64,000 nt of DNA from Lates calcarifer (Eukaryota; Chordata; Actinopteri; Centropomidae): contig NC_066853.1 of NCBI RefSeq assembly GCF_001640805.2, forward strand, positions 22,379,173 to 22,443,172, read 5' to 3'. Of the stretch, positions 1-11,542 are shown piece after piece. Both the position numbers and the translations under genes were made by a program. Position 1 is the first letter of the stretch. Every line of letters begins with the position of its first letter. The notes beneath the pieces are model-generated. The model saw only the letters and a list, made by a program, of their open reading frames with translations. It was not told where the DNA came from and searched no databases.

Positions 1-1541
1 CAGTGCTTCAAAGAAGTGAACCTAGCTGCCTGCTCTGGACTCTGGGGAAGTATTTTGGTAAATTAACTCTCAAATCTAGATGACCCTAGTTCAGACTGCA
101 AGACTCTGATGTATCTGGAAATGACTGAGACATTTTTAAACACATCCTTGGCTCCTACCTCTAAAGATTTTAGAACAATAAAACATTGACTAGAACATTT
201 GACCATATTTATTTGAGCCAGATGGGAAAAGGAAGAGGTTTTAGCTAATAAGGTCCAGACACACCCTGTGGGTCCCTAAATGAATTTCAGGAGATCCAAA
301 GCAAAGTTAGAGAGCTGTAAATTTGAACATTATTTGGCAAGAAATGATCCAAGATTGAAAATGTTTACTAAAATTACAAGATCTAAAAACACATCTAGTC
401 ATTTCTTCTTCATATATAGAGTGTAATCAGACTTTCCTCACAGGTAATCCATCCCATTACAACAAAATCTTTAATTCACAATGATTTTGGAAGCTGTAAT
501 TAGAACTTTAGCAACAGAAACACAAGCCAGCAGTCACTGCTGCTGGCCAGAAATTCACACAGCTATCTGTTCATCTTGGACACTGTTGGCCAGGATATTA
601 ATTACCAACTGTGGCATTCAGCCACTCCACTAGGAGTAACAATACAAGTTTTAAGCAGAAGGAACAGGCAGTGTAACCAGCTGGTATGACGTGTGTTTTG
701 ATTGATATGATAGTAAAAAGGTTAACTGACATAGGGATCATCTGAACCTCATAGAGATTAGCTTTTTGTACAGCTGTTGCCAACTTGTGGTGTTGTTCAC
801 AACCATTAGTATTTCTGATTACTCTGCTTTTTCAAGTGAAATCACTGACTTCTGGAGACACTGAGACTATTTCTAGATGAGGAAAATGCTAAAATATAAG
901 GTAAATGTAATGCAAGTAGACTTGTGAAGTTCACTGACTTGGCAAACGTCTAAGTAATGTCAGCAGTATCTAACTAAATTTGGCTAACAGAAAAAACACT
1001 CTCCTCCCACTTTCTCTGCCTCTGTATTTTAAGAGATCTTGTTTCTGTAAATATAAGTTGAACTCTGGATTGACAGACACACTGCAGCCCAGTGGCAGAA
1101 TAACTACCTATCAAACTCAAATTGCCCTAAATTGACCTTATAGTTTGAGGCTTCAACTACAGAGCAAATCAGCACACAGACCCACAGCTAAGCATGAGAA
1201 ACAGGAATGCAGCAGTCCTGTTTGTCCCACATAAACCAACCCTTCAGACTTGTCTATAATCTGCTCCCCTGCTTGATGCCAGATTCCTGCAAGGTGTTTA
1301 GATTGTGTTACTGTGTTTACCATCTGTGGTGAGCCAGTTGTTCTGAAGGTTGAGAGTCTCAAGCTGATGCAGATGGGAAATGTGCTCCACTGTTATCTCC
1401 TCAATTTTGTTGTTCTGGCATCAGGAGACAAAACACAGACAGTAAATAAAAGGGTAGATGAGAGCTTTGCACTGGTAATTCTCTCATTTCTGAGCTGAAT
1501 TACAAAATGTATTACTGTCTAGGTCTGTGTGTGCGAAAGAC
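1..1541 (-). other. podn: podn intron 1 (left edge)
   Basis: This stretch follows the splice donor of the podn first coding exon on the minus strand. No leucine-rich-repeat coding segment is visible in any frame, so the next podn exon lies off the left edge. No strong repeat or RNA gene was recognised; the short open frames at 598-783, 1153-1362 and 1313-1498 show no family features. Confidence 0.6.
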
Positions 1542-1811
1542 CTGTAGAGAGAGCTGGCGAGTTTTATCGGACAAGCCCGCGGGGAACTCTGTGAGGTCGA
1601 CTCCGGCACAGTCCACTGCCCCCTCTGCCGTGCAACTACAGTCCAACGGGCACTGGACTGGCTCAGATTTTGTCACCACTGTTGGTGTCTCCTTCATTGG
1701 CTCTCCCTCCTCCTCTTCCACCGGTTCAAGAGGGGCCTGGCAGCGCACCAAAACCCAGGCCAAGAGCAGCACACTCAGGGTCCACAGGATGGAATGTTTG
1801 GGAAAGGCCAT
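1542..1811 (-). CDS. podn: podocan, first coding exon (signal peptide and LRRNT)
   Basis: The minus-strand exon encodes 90 residues in phase 0, starting at the ATG at 1811-1809 and ending at a GT donor at 1541-1540 after ...RQLSLQ. Residues 1-25 form a signal peptide (MAFPKHSILWTLSVLLLAWV). An acidic stretch follows (EPVEEEEGEP), then a cysteine-rich LRR N-terminal cap with pattern C-x3-C-x-C-x6-C (CPLDCSCTAEGAVDC), then DLTEFPAGLSDKTRQLSLQ. From memory this matches podocan, which has C-x3-C-x-C, VDCGGIDLREFP and NHLSLQNN at the same place, better than podocan-like 1. Podocan is a secreted small leucine-rich proteoglycan that binds collagen and modulates Wnt signalling and smooth-muscle growth. 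The frame stays open upstream to 1844 but only through a GTG, so 1811 (purine at -3, G at +4) is the better start. Adjacency to scp2 supports the call. LRR exons are outside the window. Confidence 0.85.
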
Positions 1812-2919
1812 GTCTGCTGTTGAGCTCTCCTGTTGCACAAGCACATGGACAGTAAAGTTAAAAACATCAGGTCATGCAGTATGTAGCTCCTGGGAACAGG
1901 GCCTTGTAAAAGCTGCAATCTGCTACTTCTTGGACATTAAATCAGTACTAGGTGTTTTTTATACTTTGGGCCCTTCTTAGTTGGGTGTATGTAATTATTA
2001 TGGTGGGGCAGTGAGAGTCACCTCTGATAGGCTTTGAAATAAAGTGGTGGGAGTGGCATCATGTTGTCAGTCATCATTTTGCATTGCCCCACAGCCCACA
2101 GTGTGAGGAGGCGTGCCTACTGCCTGTGAGTTACACACAACCAACTCAGTGTTAACAAAACCCTGACACATCATCACCTTTTGCATTTATACAGTGAACA
2201 AGTTCATCAAATGAAAAGGTGCTTTGGCTGAAAATGACACTCATGAGAGTTGTGGTACTGATCCAATGTAGACTTTTGGCCTTAAAGCCAAAACAATTAG
2301 CTGAAAGACACTAAAACACTCTGTGGAATTGAATTGTGATATTGTATTGACAAATACACCTGTGCAAGTCCAGTATCAGGGGTCATGCCCAGGTCAGTAA
2401 ATCAGCTACACCATAGAAGTCAAAGCTCTGTAAATGCCATGGTTAACACACACTCTGATTTTGTTGTAGCACTACCAAAATTTTCAAACCTCTTTGCAGC
2501 TCACTGCTGAAATTTTGAAACTCCACAGCCGAGGTTTGAAACACCCAACAGCTCTGCACTTACCTCAGCTGTAAACTGAGAACTGTTTCAGAGTAGACAG
2601 CTTGTCATTATGAGAGGCAAGCAGAGAGATGCATTGGTTTCTTGTGCACATTTTATATGTCAAGATCAATTTATGAGTCGCAGGGAGCACTGCTTAGTCT
2701 GTGAAAACAGCTGTCTAATCTTTACTGTGGCTCTGGAGGAAACAGAGCCTATCAAGGGTGGAATGGTAGAAAGAAATATTGGTCTGTGTGCACAGAATGC
2801 TGAACTGCTAAACTGTTAAGGGGAACTAAACTTGTACTTTGGTTTATGACCAAATACCTGAAAAACTAATGACATTTCCATCATCCTTAGCTATACTTTG
2901 TGTATGGTACTGATTAACA

Positions 2920-3015
2920 AATGTAATGGTGCACATGGTAAACATGACACCTCTGACACATGAGCATGTTAGCGTGATGAGTATTTAGCTTTGAGCTAGC
3001 TGGTGTGGCTGTACA
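2920..3015. repeat. degenerate teleost dispersed repeat
   Basis: The text around CATGTTAGCGTGATGAG, TATTTAGCTTTGAGCTA and GGTGTGGCTGTAC resembles a very common percomorph repeat that reads roughly catgctaacattagcatttagctcaaagcacc. This rests on memory and the copy is diverged. The family name is not known to me. Confidence 0.4.
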
Positions 3016-4201
3016 CTTTAAGTTTTGTCATTCTGAAGATCAGAGCTCACACCTTTCCCATGAATGCAATATCAACGAGTGCTCCTCAGAATATTTTTTT
3101 ACAGTCACAGTTTATCAATCCATGCTATCAATTTATAGATCCTATGGTGCGTCAGTGGCAACAACAGACATTTTACTGGACGTACTTTGGCGTGGACAAA
3201 TGCCCAGTTGGCTTACATTGCAGCAGCAGTTTGAGGTTGCCCAGCACACTGGTCTTGTGCAATTCTGAACTGATTGCAGAGATTTTTGCAATTATCAATC
3301 ATTTACTCCCAAAAACATAATAATACTAATACATAATCGAAAATACCAGCATCATCCTTTAAGAAAACATCTTCATCAGTTTGACAACACCTGCACTGCA
3401 AATACACACAGCACAACCAAATAGTGATGAACGCTGCTGGGATGCACTTGCTGCTCAATACTTCATGACTTGTAAACTTAATAACACATCCCAGCCAGGT
3501 TCAGAACTTTTTTCTGTCCCCTGGAAACACTTCCATTGTTGTCTGTGCTACTTGCAGCATGTGTCTGTATTTGATATCTGAAGCTGGAGTGTGTAGAACT
3601 ACATGTATCTACTTACCACAATTTCATTTATAGTATTGATATGTACTGAATCAAATCAATTCAGTTCTTTTCAATCTTTTCAAACTCTACCAGTGCCATT
3701 TCCAACTGGTGTATAGAAATGAACAATATCATTATATCTGAACATGTATTTAACTGATGGAGGGTCTGTATTATTTACGCACCAGGCCAACAGCAAAAGA
3801 CAGTCGGCTCTCTGCTCGTCCTCTCTGCTGTGTCTGAAGCTTTGGTCCTCACCAACTGCAAGGGATAATATGAAAAAAGCACATAAGCATCACCCCTGAC
3901 AGCTCGTTCCAATCACTCCGTACACACATGCAGTCACACAAATCAACAATTGTTGTCTTTGCATACAGATCACATAAAATAATATGAATTTAGCCTTTTT
4001 CTGTTGGTTGACAAGCACAAGGAAGGGCATGTTTTTGTGAGGATTGCAAAAGCCCTGAAAAAGCAAACTAATCATTTCCACCAGGACTGATAGAAATACT
4101 CCAAGTAGGCACTCAAGGCAGCGCTCAAGGCAAAAGTCTAAAAGCCATCCATCAGAAGAGCCTTTTCTGCTTGTCGCACCACAACTATCAGAGTGACTGT
4201 G

Positions 4202-4203
<2 letters not shown>

Positions 4204-4232
<29 letters not shown>

Positions 4233-4233
4233 A
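4204..4233. repeat. (CA)n microsatellite
   Basis: An uninterrupted CA dinucleotide run of about 14 units. It produces the cysteine/valine-rich spurious frame on the minus strand. Confidence 0.9.
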
Positions 4234-4854
4234 CGCAAGTACAAGTAGACACACACACAGAAAATTCATGCAGAAGCATACATACACCCACAGCAAATGA
4301 AAATAAAAGCCTGTGCACTTGCCTGCACTTATTGTACAATGTCAGCCCTGGCTAGATAAAAAACATCGTAGCATCCAGGGGTCACAGAGGACCTGTAATG
4401 CCTTCACCGAGTCAACAACACTCTCATGTTACCATATCATTTAAAGACTTGAAGAGAAAATACTCTTTATTAGCGGAAATGCTGAGCATTTTAAAGCTCA
4501 TCATCTTGTATTCTTTTTGTTCTACTCCTTGTCAGCTGAGCAGAGGTTGTGAGGTTGCTTTGCTGCACTGTTAAATAGTCTGGATCGTCTGAAATACACA
4601 TGCTACAGCTGTCATGCATGGATGAATGACGCTGACAATAAAAAGCTCAGCCTAACTTCCATATAACATAACAGCCAGCCATTAAACATGCAGTAGTAAA
4701 GTCTGCAAAAGCAACATTCTGGTCTACTACTGTACTTTACCCCTACCGAACAGCGTTTGCTGAAATGCACTGAAGTCTGACGTCCAGTCCAAACACAGGC
4801 TGTCCCATAGCAGGCAAGGAGTCACACAGCCACACCAGATACCCTCCAGATGTG

Positions 4855-4945
4855 AGAGAGAAGTGGGAGTGGGAGAGAGAGAGTTAAGAGAAAGAAAGGA
4901 AAGGGAACAGGCGAGAGTGAAAAGGAAGGGAGTGAGTGAGAGAGA
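4855..4945. repeat. GA-rich purine tract
   Basis: Purine-rich low-complexity DNA (gagaga, gtgaga, aaagga motifs). On the minus strand it is a polypyrimidine tract upstream of podn. No exon is assigned. Confidence 0.6.
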
Positions 4946-5583
4946 CGGCTCTGACCTGACTGGGAGCCAAAAACACAAATTCTTTCCTTTTTTCTCATAT
5001 TTTTTCCCAGCTATTGATTTTTTCCCCCTCAGCAGGGGCAGGTCTTTCCAATTTATATGTTACAAGTTTGTGTTGTGATGGCTTGGTTTGTGGAGGTTGG
5101 TAAAGTTTCCTTTAGATTCAACAAAACCTCTCCAACCCACATGATTCATCCGAGATGATAATCATACCACAGACTTAGAGGAAGAAATACTTGGATGCAC
5201 TTAAAGGCTAGCTCACTTCAAACAGATAGGGTGGCCGTGTCTTGGATGTTCAGAAACTAAAACAACTACAAACACAGTTGTACTCTCTAGGGTATAGTGA
5301 ATATTAAACATCTGTGGTGCAGGTTACTGATAAAAGATGCAAATAGCTTAAGAGTCATCCTAAATATTCCTATTATAAATGAGAGAGTGGAAGAGCAGGC
5401 TGCCAAAGAGGTGGCAGCATGTGATCTAATGTCCTGTGTCTTTCTGGGTTAGGCCTCTCTTTCAACAAGCCCACCTCCTGTCAGACACAGTGTGTGAACA
5501 TCTGCTGCCATTATGATGCATGAACTTTAGATTTACATGCGGAAGAGTTTTGGGATGATTCATCACCAAGGGTACTTTTGTCT

Positions 5584-5584
<1 letters not shown>

Positions 5585-5616
<32 letters not shown>
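5585..5616. repeat. poly-T homopolymer
   Basis: A run of 32 T residues, possibly the A-tail of a decayed minus-strand retroelement, but no element body is recognisable beside it. Confidence 0.85.
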
Positions 5617-5619
<3 letters not shown>

Positions 5620-8600
5620 TTTCTATCTCCTTTTTTTTTACCTTCTGTATCAGATTCTGTATCAGATTTAAAAGAATGAAAAGATGGTTTTATATTTTGT
5701 GTGTAAGGCATTCAAATAAAGCACAGAGGGACAAGGACGCGAATAATTATATTTGAAAAAAATGTTAAACAATGTTTTTCCTCAATTTCTGTGGAAACAG
5801 CATGTAAAATCTGCACAAAATTCTGCACTTTCTTCCACAGCTGATGTTGAAGCAGGAGCCCTATATCAGGTGAAAGCTAGCTGGTGCACTGCCAGTGGTT
5901 AGCCTTATCTTGTGTTCCTAAATGTATTGATTGTTCCCCAAAAAAATTATCTACTTTGATGAATATTAATAATATATTGATATTACTAAATCCACTCAGG
6001 ATGGAGGAAAAAAGCTTTTGACTTTAGAGGAACCAATGCAATTTGGTGTGTTCAAGCTACTCTCAAGTCACATATTTAAAGGTATTTAATGGTAAATTAA
6101 TTTATTACATTTCAGTAATTTCAGATTTCAGCAATAATAGTAGATGGACCCCTGGCAAAAAAAGATCTATTTAATTTTATGGACAAACCAAAAATAAATT
6201 TTCTCAAACAAACCTGAAACAAACACATTTTATTCACAGAAACTTGTATTCTGTGACGATTATGTAAAGGCAGAGTCTGCTTTTTGTGTGTTAGTAATCG
6301 GCCCAGAAAGGCATACACTGAAACTATTAAACATTTGTATCTGTCATACAATTTGCTAGTCAGCCTGAAAACCCCTTTCTTTTCATCTTCACTGATTTTG
6401 TACAATGCTCTCTGACTTTGTAGGGCGGCACAGATCTTGGAGGTAAAAGAGCAACCTATAGCCTATGTACCCCTGTGTATTTTCTGTAAAAATTAACAGC
6501 CAATTGCGATTCAGTGTTGGGGGTAACAAAGCAGTAACATTATTTGTTTAATATCCTGGATATTTTTCAGATAATGTATTAGAAAGTATCTGGTATTTAA
6601 CAGTTGATTCTTTGGACATTTCAAGGAAAGGGCTGTAAAATGTGGTAGCTGTTTCTGCAGTTGAAAAATCTGTTTTATTTTGACATAATCAAAACCTCTG
6701 GGTGTTCCTCCATTAGATACAGTTATATGAAGGTTGCCTTTGATCAAACAGCCTACAAATACAAAGTGAGTGATTCATTAAAACAATCACGTAAAAAAAA
6801 GTCTGAAATTTAAACTGAGAAAATGTTTTCAAAAAGTGCATCTGGACTTACTCTAAACTGAGATATTGCAGGGAATCTTCTAGAAGTGCCCTCTAGTATT
6901 TTTTCCTAGAGTATAAATCTCCACCGTCCCTCCCTCTCTGTACTGGAACTGCAGCCACCAACTGCAGACAAGAATGAAGATGAGGGATGACTGTTTGGAC
7001 CGGGGTGGAAGATACGAGGTCCCTTGCGGTTGTAGTGAGCCTGATGGGGTTTTTGGAGTCTCACTTGCTGATCACATGTCTGCTGGGCTGCTGTTCTCAG
7101 GCTGACAGAGAGACAGACCTTGGTTTGTAGTCTTGAACCTCACCCCATCCCCCCATTCCCCCCTTTCCCTGCAACTGGAGAAAACACACTCTGATCCATA
7201 TTCTTGTTACTACTCATCACATTATTTGGCAGGCTGTTTTCCCCTGGAGGTGCTCTCTGGTCACTGCTTCATGTTTTCAGTAAGTTTCCGCTGTTTCAGT
7301 GGAACATGTTCAGACAAATTTCTCAAAGCAAGATGTTCCAACAGATTCATTTTACAACTCTTCTGAACAGGTTGCAGGTTCTCATGTTTAATGTCATTCT
7401 CCAGGACATAACACAGAGCAGCATGGGTTGTGTTGGCCATGGAACAGATCAGCAGAGAACTCTGAGATCTCTGATCACTATTAATGAAGAGAAAATCTAC
7501 ATGATTTCATACCCACACTGTTGCCCGTGCTGAGTTTAAGAATAGACTCACGGTCAAACAGCCCCTGTATGATAATTCTTTGTTTACACTTTTATCAGTC
7601 ACAGCTGGGATATTGCCTGCTCTTTTTTGCACACAGTTGAGGTTCTATCTGCATTCCTATAAACTAATCCTTGAAGAAACCATTTTCCACTGAGCGCAGC
7701 TCTTTAAAGGGCAGCTCTCTTGTCTCATATATAAGCACTACATAAAAAAGGACTCAGTCTCACCCAGAGTGTGTTTGTAATGTAAAATGTGCCCAGTAAA
7801 GTTTCTCAGCTGCTGCTCTCTTGGTCATCACTTGTAAATTAACACTGCTAACCCCAGATGTGTGATATTTAGGACAATATCTATCAGATATAACGTGCAG
7901 TCAAATGGGAAATCATTTTCTCTGGCTTTGCTGCATCTGTGGAGAGGTGTTTTTTTCGTGACTAACCCTGCTCCAAACTATCCACTTCAGTGTCTGTGGT
8001 TCAAAACAAACCCCTTGGTTTTTGCAAATACACAACCCAGCACATCTTGCAGCAGATAATTATTTTATAGGGTAGTAATGGCCTGTAAACAAGATGAATC
8101 ACTGCTGTGTTATATGAAAGTAGTAAACATTTCATAAAGGTCTGGGTCATGGTGACAGTAGAGCACAAAGAGACGTGAGATAACTGAAGGCTTCAATGCA
8201 AATTGCAAATCAAGGCCTTACATTATCACAATATCACAGTGGCATGCCACTGATTTAGTATTGCACTTCCATAAAGTTAGAAATCTTTTTTAAAAGACTG
8301 GTAAAAATTGATGCAGCTGTCACAGAGATATCCTCACTTTTAGTCCGTAGAATGGATCAGGCTCAAGAAAGGCTCAAGCCTACATTTCCCATAATGCATC
8401 TTAATAGCATCTTTTATTGCTTACCTCTTCTGGTAAGATAGTGGTGCAGTATTTTAAGTATTTTAAACACCTTAAAAGAGTTAACATTTTAGCTCTTCGG
8501 TTTTTGTTTTACAGGCTGAGTAGTTCTCTCATGACAAGTTAACTTCATGTAAAATTAGTGGCATACTCCTTTAAGTGATTTTACTTTTTGGGGGAATGGT

Positions 8601-9514
8601 GGATTATCATTGAGAATAAAACTTCTAATATTTATTGATTGGTTTTATTTTTAATCTATTATTCTATTCACCTGAAAATTGGTGCATTTGTGACATTACT
8701 CTACTTGTTAACTAGGTTTGATGCAAATAATCCTAAACATTTCTAAATGTTTCATTGCAAAATAAAAGGGGAGAAATAAGACATCACACTTCTGAAATCT
8801 TATACTCAAAAAGCAGTCATCATTGACCAATGAAATAACCCCAGTGTGACTACAGAGTAAGACCTAGCAAACCACAAGAGCCAAGCCAAAGCTGCAGTGG
8901 AATCTGGGTCAGAGCTAGTTAACAGATTTGTCTTTTAGCCATGCTCCTCCATTTACAAAGGAAAAACTACAGCGTGGCAGTCTGGAACCAGGTCGCTGCA
9001 GTGTTGGAAAAGTGCAAGGTCCTAAAAAAGGGGGAACATTAGACAGACCCAGCAAACCTGACGGTGACATCCAAGTGCTGTCGCGCCTGAACAGAGGACC
9101 ATTATTGTGGAAGGTCACACCAACAGAACCTCAAACTGGCCCCCTAAATTGTCTGTGAGGAGTCATTTTGTGTGTTAATATCCTGTGGAGCCAGGAGGAG
9201 TGTGATCATGTGAATTTAATGTCTACCCTTCAGACTGAATAAACACTAAAGCTTATGTTTGGACATCTGGCCAATATTTCCATTTTAACATCCACAAACT
9301 CGACATTACAATTTGATCATAAGATGCCTTCATCTTAAAAACACAGAGTCAGCATGTTGTTAAATTCATTTTATTTCACACATAAACTGTTCTGGGCTTT
9401 TTGTTAAAGTCTGCAAAATTATTAGAAACAGAAAGTCAAGGTAATTAGTCATGGACTTGTGCTAAATAACAGCTCCTGCCTAACAAAAACAGACACGAGT
9501 CAAGACCACCCAAT

Positions 9515-10140
9515 GGACCTTGCAGCACAAATTTATTTGGTAGAAATCTTTTAGAGATTCAAACAATAAGGATACCACGGCAGAAAATTACAACCCCCTC
9601 CATTAAAACAGTGGGCGGCCACAGTGAAAAACACTTCTGTGTTGTTGGCTAAAAACTGTTAATCTGAGACAAGGAGGCACTTAGACTGTGGTGTCCATGA
9701 TTGTGGGAAACAACATCAATCTGCTCTACTCACAACATCTCCAGACACAATACACTCAAAGATTTCATCAGTAATACATATTGGAAATTTGGAAAGTCAA
9801 AAGTGGACATGAAGTGAATTAGTATCACAAAGTAGGAGCACCTGTCTCTACTCTAGTCTACTGACAGTGTTATCATGAGAGGGCCTGCAGACAGGGACTT
9901 GATTAGACAAATAACTATCATTCCATCTACCTTTTTCTCCAGTTAGACTGGTGGAGCTGCTGACTAATCTATCCCCTGGTCAGTCAGTGAGGTCACTAGT
10001 AGAAACAGTGGCTCAGTCCAGTGATGAGAGGGCTTACAACCCTGTAACATTTATCTGAAATCAGACTTGCTGTTAAACTCTTGGTGGTTAACTCTATTCA
10101 GTGTTCAGAGGTGTAGGTACAGGTAGCTCCAATGTCTCAT
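9515..10140 (-). other. scp2: scp2 3' UTR with polyadenylation signal
   Basis: This lies directly downstream of the scp2 stop codon on the minus strand. The minus strand reads AATAAA at 9537-9532, about 600 nt after the stop, so cleavage is expected near 9515. The length is inferred from this signal only. Confidence 0.6.
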
Positions 10141-10236
10141 CTACAGCTTGGCTTTGCCAGGCTGCAGCTGCAGGTTTTGAAGCTTCATGGCTAGTCCCAT
10201 GTTTCCTGTGATCTTCAGCTTGCCCTGGAAAAACGC
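10141..10236 (-). CDS. scp2: sterol carrier protein 2, last coding exon
   Basis: The minus-strand exon has 31 codons plus TAG (stop at 10143-10141). It is preceded by a good acceptor (ttctgattcacag, AG at 10238-10237). It encodes [20 protein letters not shown] followed by [11 protein letters not shown], nearly identical to the C terminus of vertebrate SCP2 (human ends ...NLQLQPGNAKL). The C-terminal AKL is a type 1 peroxisomal targeting signal read by PEX5, so the product is peroxisomal. The domain is the last strand and helix of the SCP-2 fold, which carries cholesterol, phospholipids and fatty acyl-CoA; in SCPx it is fused to a 3-ketoacyl-CoA thiolase. The intron phase fits the known exon starting at AFFQ. 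Upstream exons (containing DCTITMADSDxLALMTGKMNPQ) should lie to the right but were not found in this window. Confidence 0.93.
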   Translation of the reverse strand, partial: AFFQGKLKITGNMGLAMKLQNLQLQPGKAKL

Positions 10237-11134
10237 CTGTGAATCAGAAAGGGTAAAAATCATCAACCAGACAGTTCTGAATCCAAAGAATGGGTCAGTC
10301 TGTGTTGGAGAGAACTACATGCTGCTGGTTTAAAGAGTTACCATGAGAGATTAACTCAGCCCAGGGGAAAGTGGGGCAACAGCAACAACAGCTTATGAAA
10401 TGTCAGGAAACTGCATGACACACGGGCACAGAGTGCATAGAGTTAGAAAAATGAATGCTTGTGGACTGGAATGAAGAAAAAAAGAGAAAATAAATCATAT
10501 CAGGAGGTAATAATTCAACCACTCTGAGAACAGTAATTCTCAGAATATTAACTAATTTCAACCTCATGTGGGTTTATGACAGAAATGGAAGAGATGAAAT
10601 GATCAGTTTTGCCTTGTATGAAAATCATCAGGGCAAAAACACAACCTGTCCAAATTTCTAAATGACGGGGGATAAAGCAGCGGAAAAACTCTTGACTGTG
10701 TTCTTGGAGCATGTTCCTCCCTCCAGTAATGGCTTTCCTCCTGGTGCAAGTAATCACTGCAAATGGCCGTGGACTGATGGTAGAGAGGTCCAAACGACCC
10801 GAGTGGCCCACACGGTTCACTGCCTCTGCCTGTTACAAGTCAGGGTTTGAGAACATTTTTGCACAAACATGAGGGAGCTGGGAATTTACATATTGGCAGA
10901 ACTAATTTTAAAACGAAATATAAATAATTTAAGTCTATCACTCACACAAAATAATTTTCTTGACGATTATCATGTACATTTTCTACCTTAAAACAAATGT
11001 CTTATGTTATTCCATATCTTTATTTCTGTCCTCCACTGCTTTAAAACTCCCCTAACCTGTTTATGGCTCTTAGCCCGAAGCTTATTTGCTCATACTGAGG
11101 ACAGACATCTTTACAAACATCCACAAACTTATAA
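10237..11134 (-). other. scp2: scp2 last intron, proximal part
   Basis: Non-coding DNA to the right of the scp2 last exon. No match to the preceding SCP2 exon is visible on the minus strand. The macrosatellite starts at its end, in ...ataatt followed by agggcccgag. Confidence 0.55.
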
Positions 11135-11136
11135 TT

Positions 11137-11494
11137 AGGGCCCGAGCAACGAGTTGCGTGGGCCCAACGGGGCCATGCAACGAGTTGCAAGGACCCTCTT
11201 GTTTTCGGTCTGTTTATTATTATTATTAGGGCCCGAGCAACGAGTTGCGTGGGCCCAACGGGGCCATGCAACGAGTTGCAAGGACCCTCTTGTTTTCGGT
11301 CTGTTTATTATTATTATTATTATTATTATTAGGGCCCGAGCAACGAGTTGCGTGGGCCCAACGGGGCCATGCAACGAGTTGCAAGGACCCTCTTGTTTTC
11401 GTTCGGTTTATTATTATTAGGGCCCGAGCAACGAGTTGCGTGGGCCCAACGGGGCCATGCAACGAGTTGCAAGGACCCTCTTGTTTTCGGTCTG

Positions 11495-11536
<42 letters not shown>

Positions 11537-11542
11537 TTTTTT
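11137..11542. repeat. four inverted-repeat cassettes in (TTA)n
   Basis: Four cassettes start at 11137, 11228, 11331 and 11419. Each is about 80 bp plus a TTA tract. A cassette reads AGGGCCCGAGCAACGAGTTG and continues through a second copy of the 12-mer GCAACGAGTTGC about 31 bp on, then ...CAAGGACCCTCTTGTTTTCG. In each half, complementary arms surround the 12-mer: GGGCCC with GGGCCC in the first half, GGGGCC with GGACCC in the second. The 12-mer is itself an inverted repeat, GCAA and TTGC around CGAG. Tails are (TTA)n of different lengths. Confidence 0.93.

Larger units (their letters stand above)
1812..9514. other. podn-scp2 intergenic region
   Basis: About 7.7 kb lies between the podn start and the scp2 3' end. 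It must contain the podn promoter and any 5' non-coding exon, but I cannot place either. It holds a (CA)n tract, a poly-T run, a GA-rich tract and one degenerate dispersed repeat, listed separately. Open frames here, for example 3003-3320, 3005-3268, 7133-7533 and 8928-9158, are short, overlap in several frames and match no family I know. A TATAAAT at about 6911 precedes a 45-codon frame at 6974 on the plus strand, which I do not regard as a gene. Confidence 0.6.

Noticed and set aside
1512..1844. podn start at 1844 and coding past 1542
   Set aside because: 1844 is a GTG rather than ATG, and residues after LSLQ (VFRTHRPRQ) lie beyond a GT donor and lack LRR character.
6905..7110. TATAAAT at about 6911 with a 45-codon frame from ATG 6974 on the plus strand
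   Set aside because: The frame has no homology I recognise and no donor or polyadenylation context; a chance TATA in AT-rich DNA is likely.
8928..9158. 76-codon plus-strand frame and overlapping minus-strand frame
   Set aside because: Open on both strands, no recognised domain, no splice context; probably an old repeat or chance.
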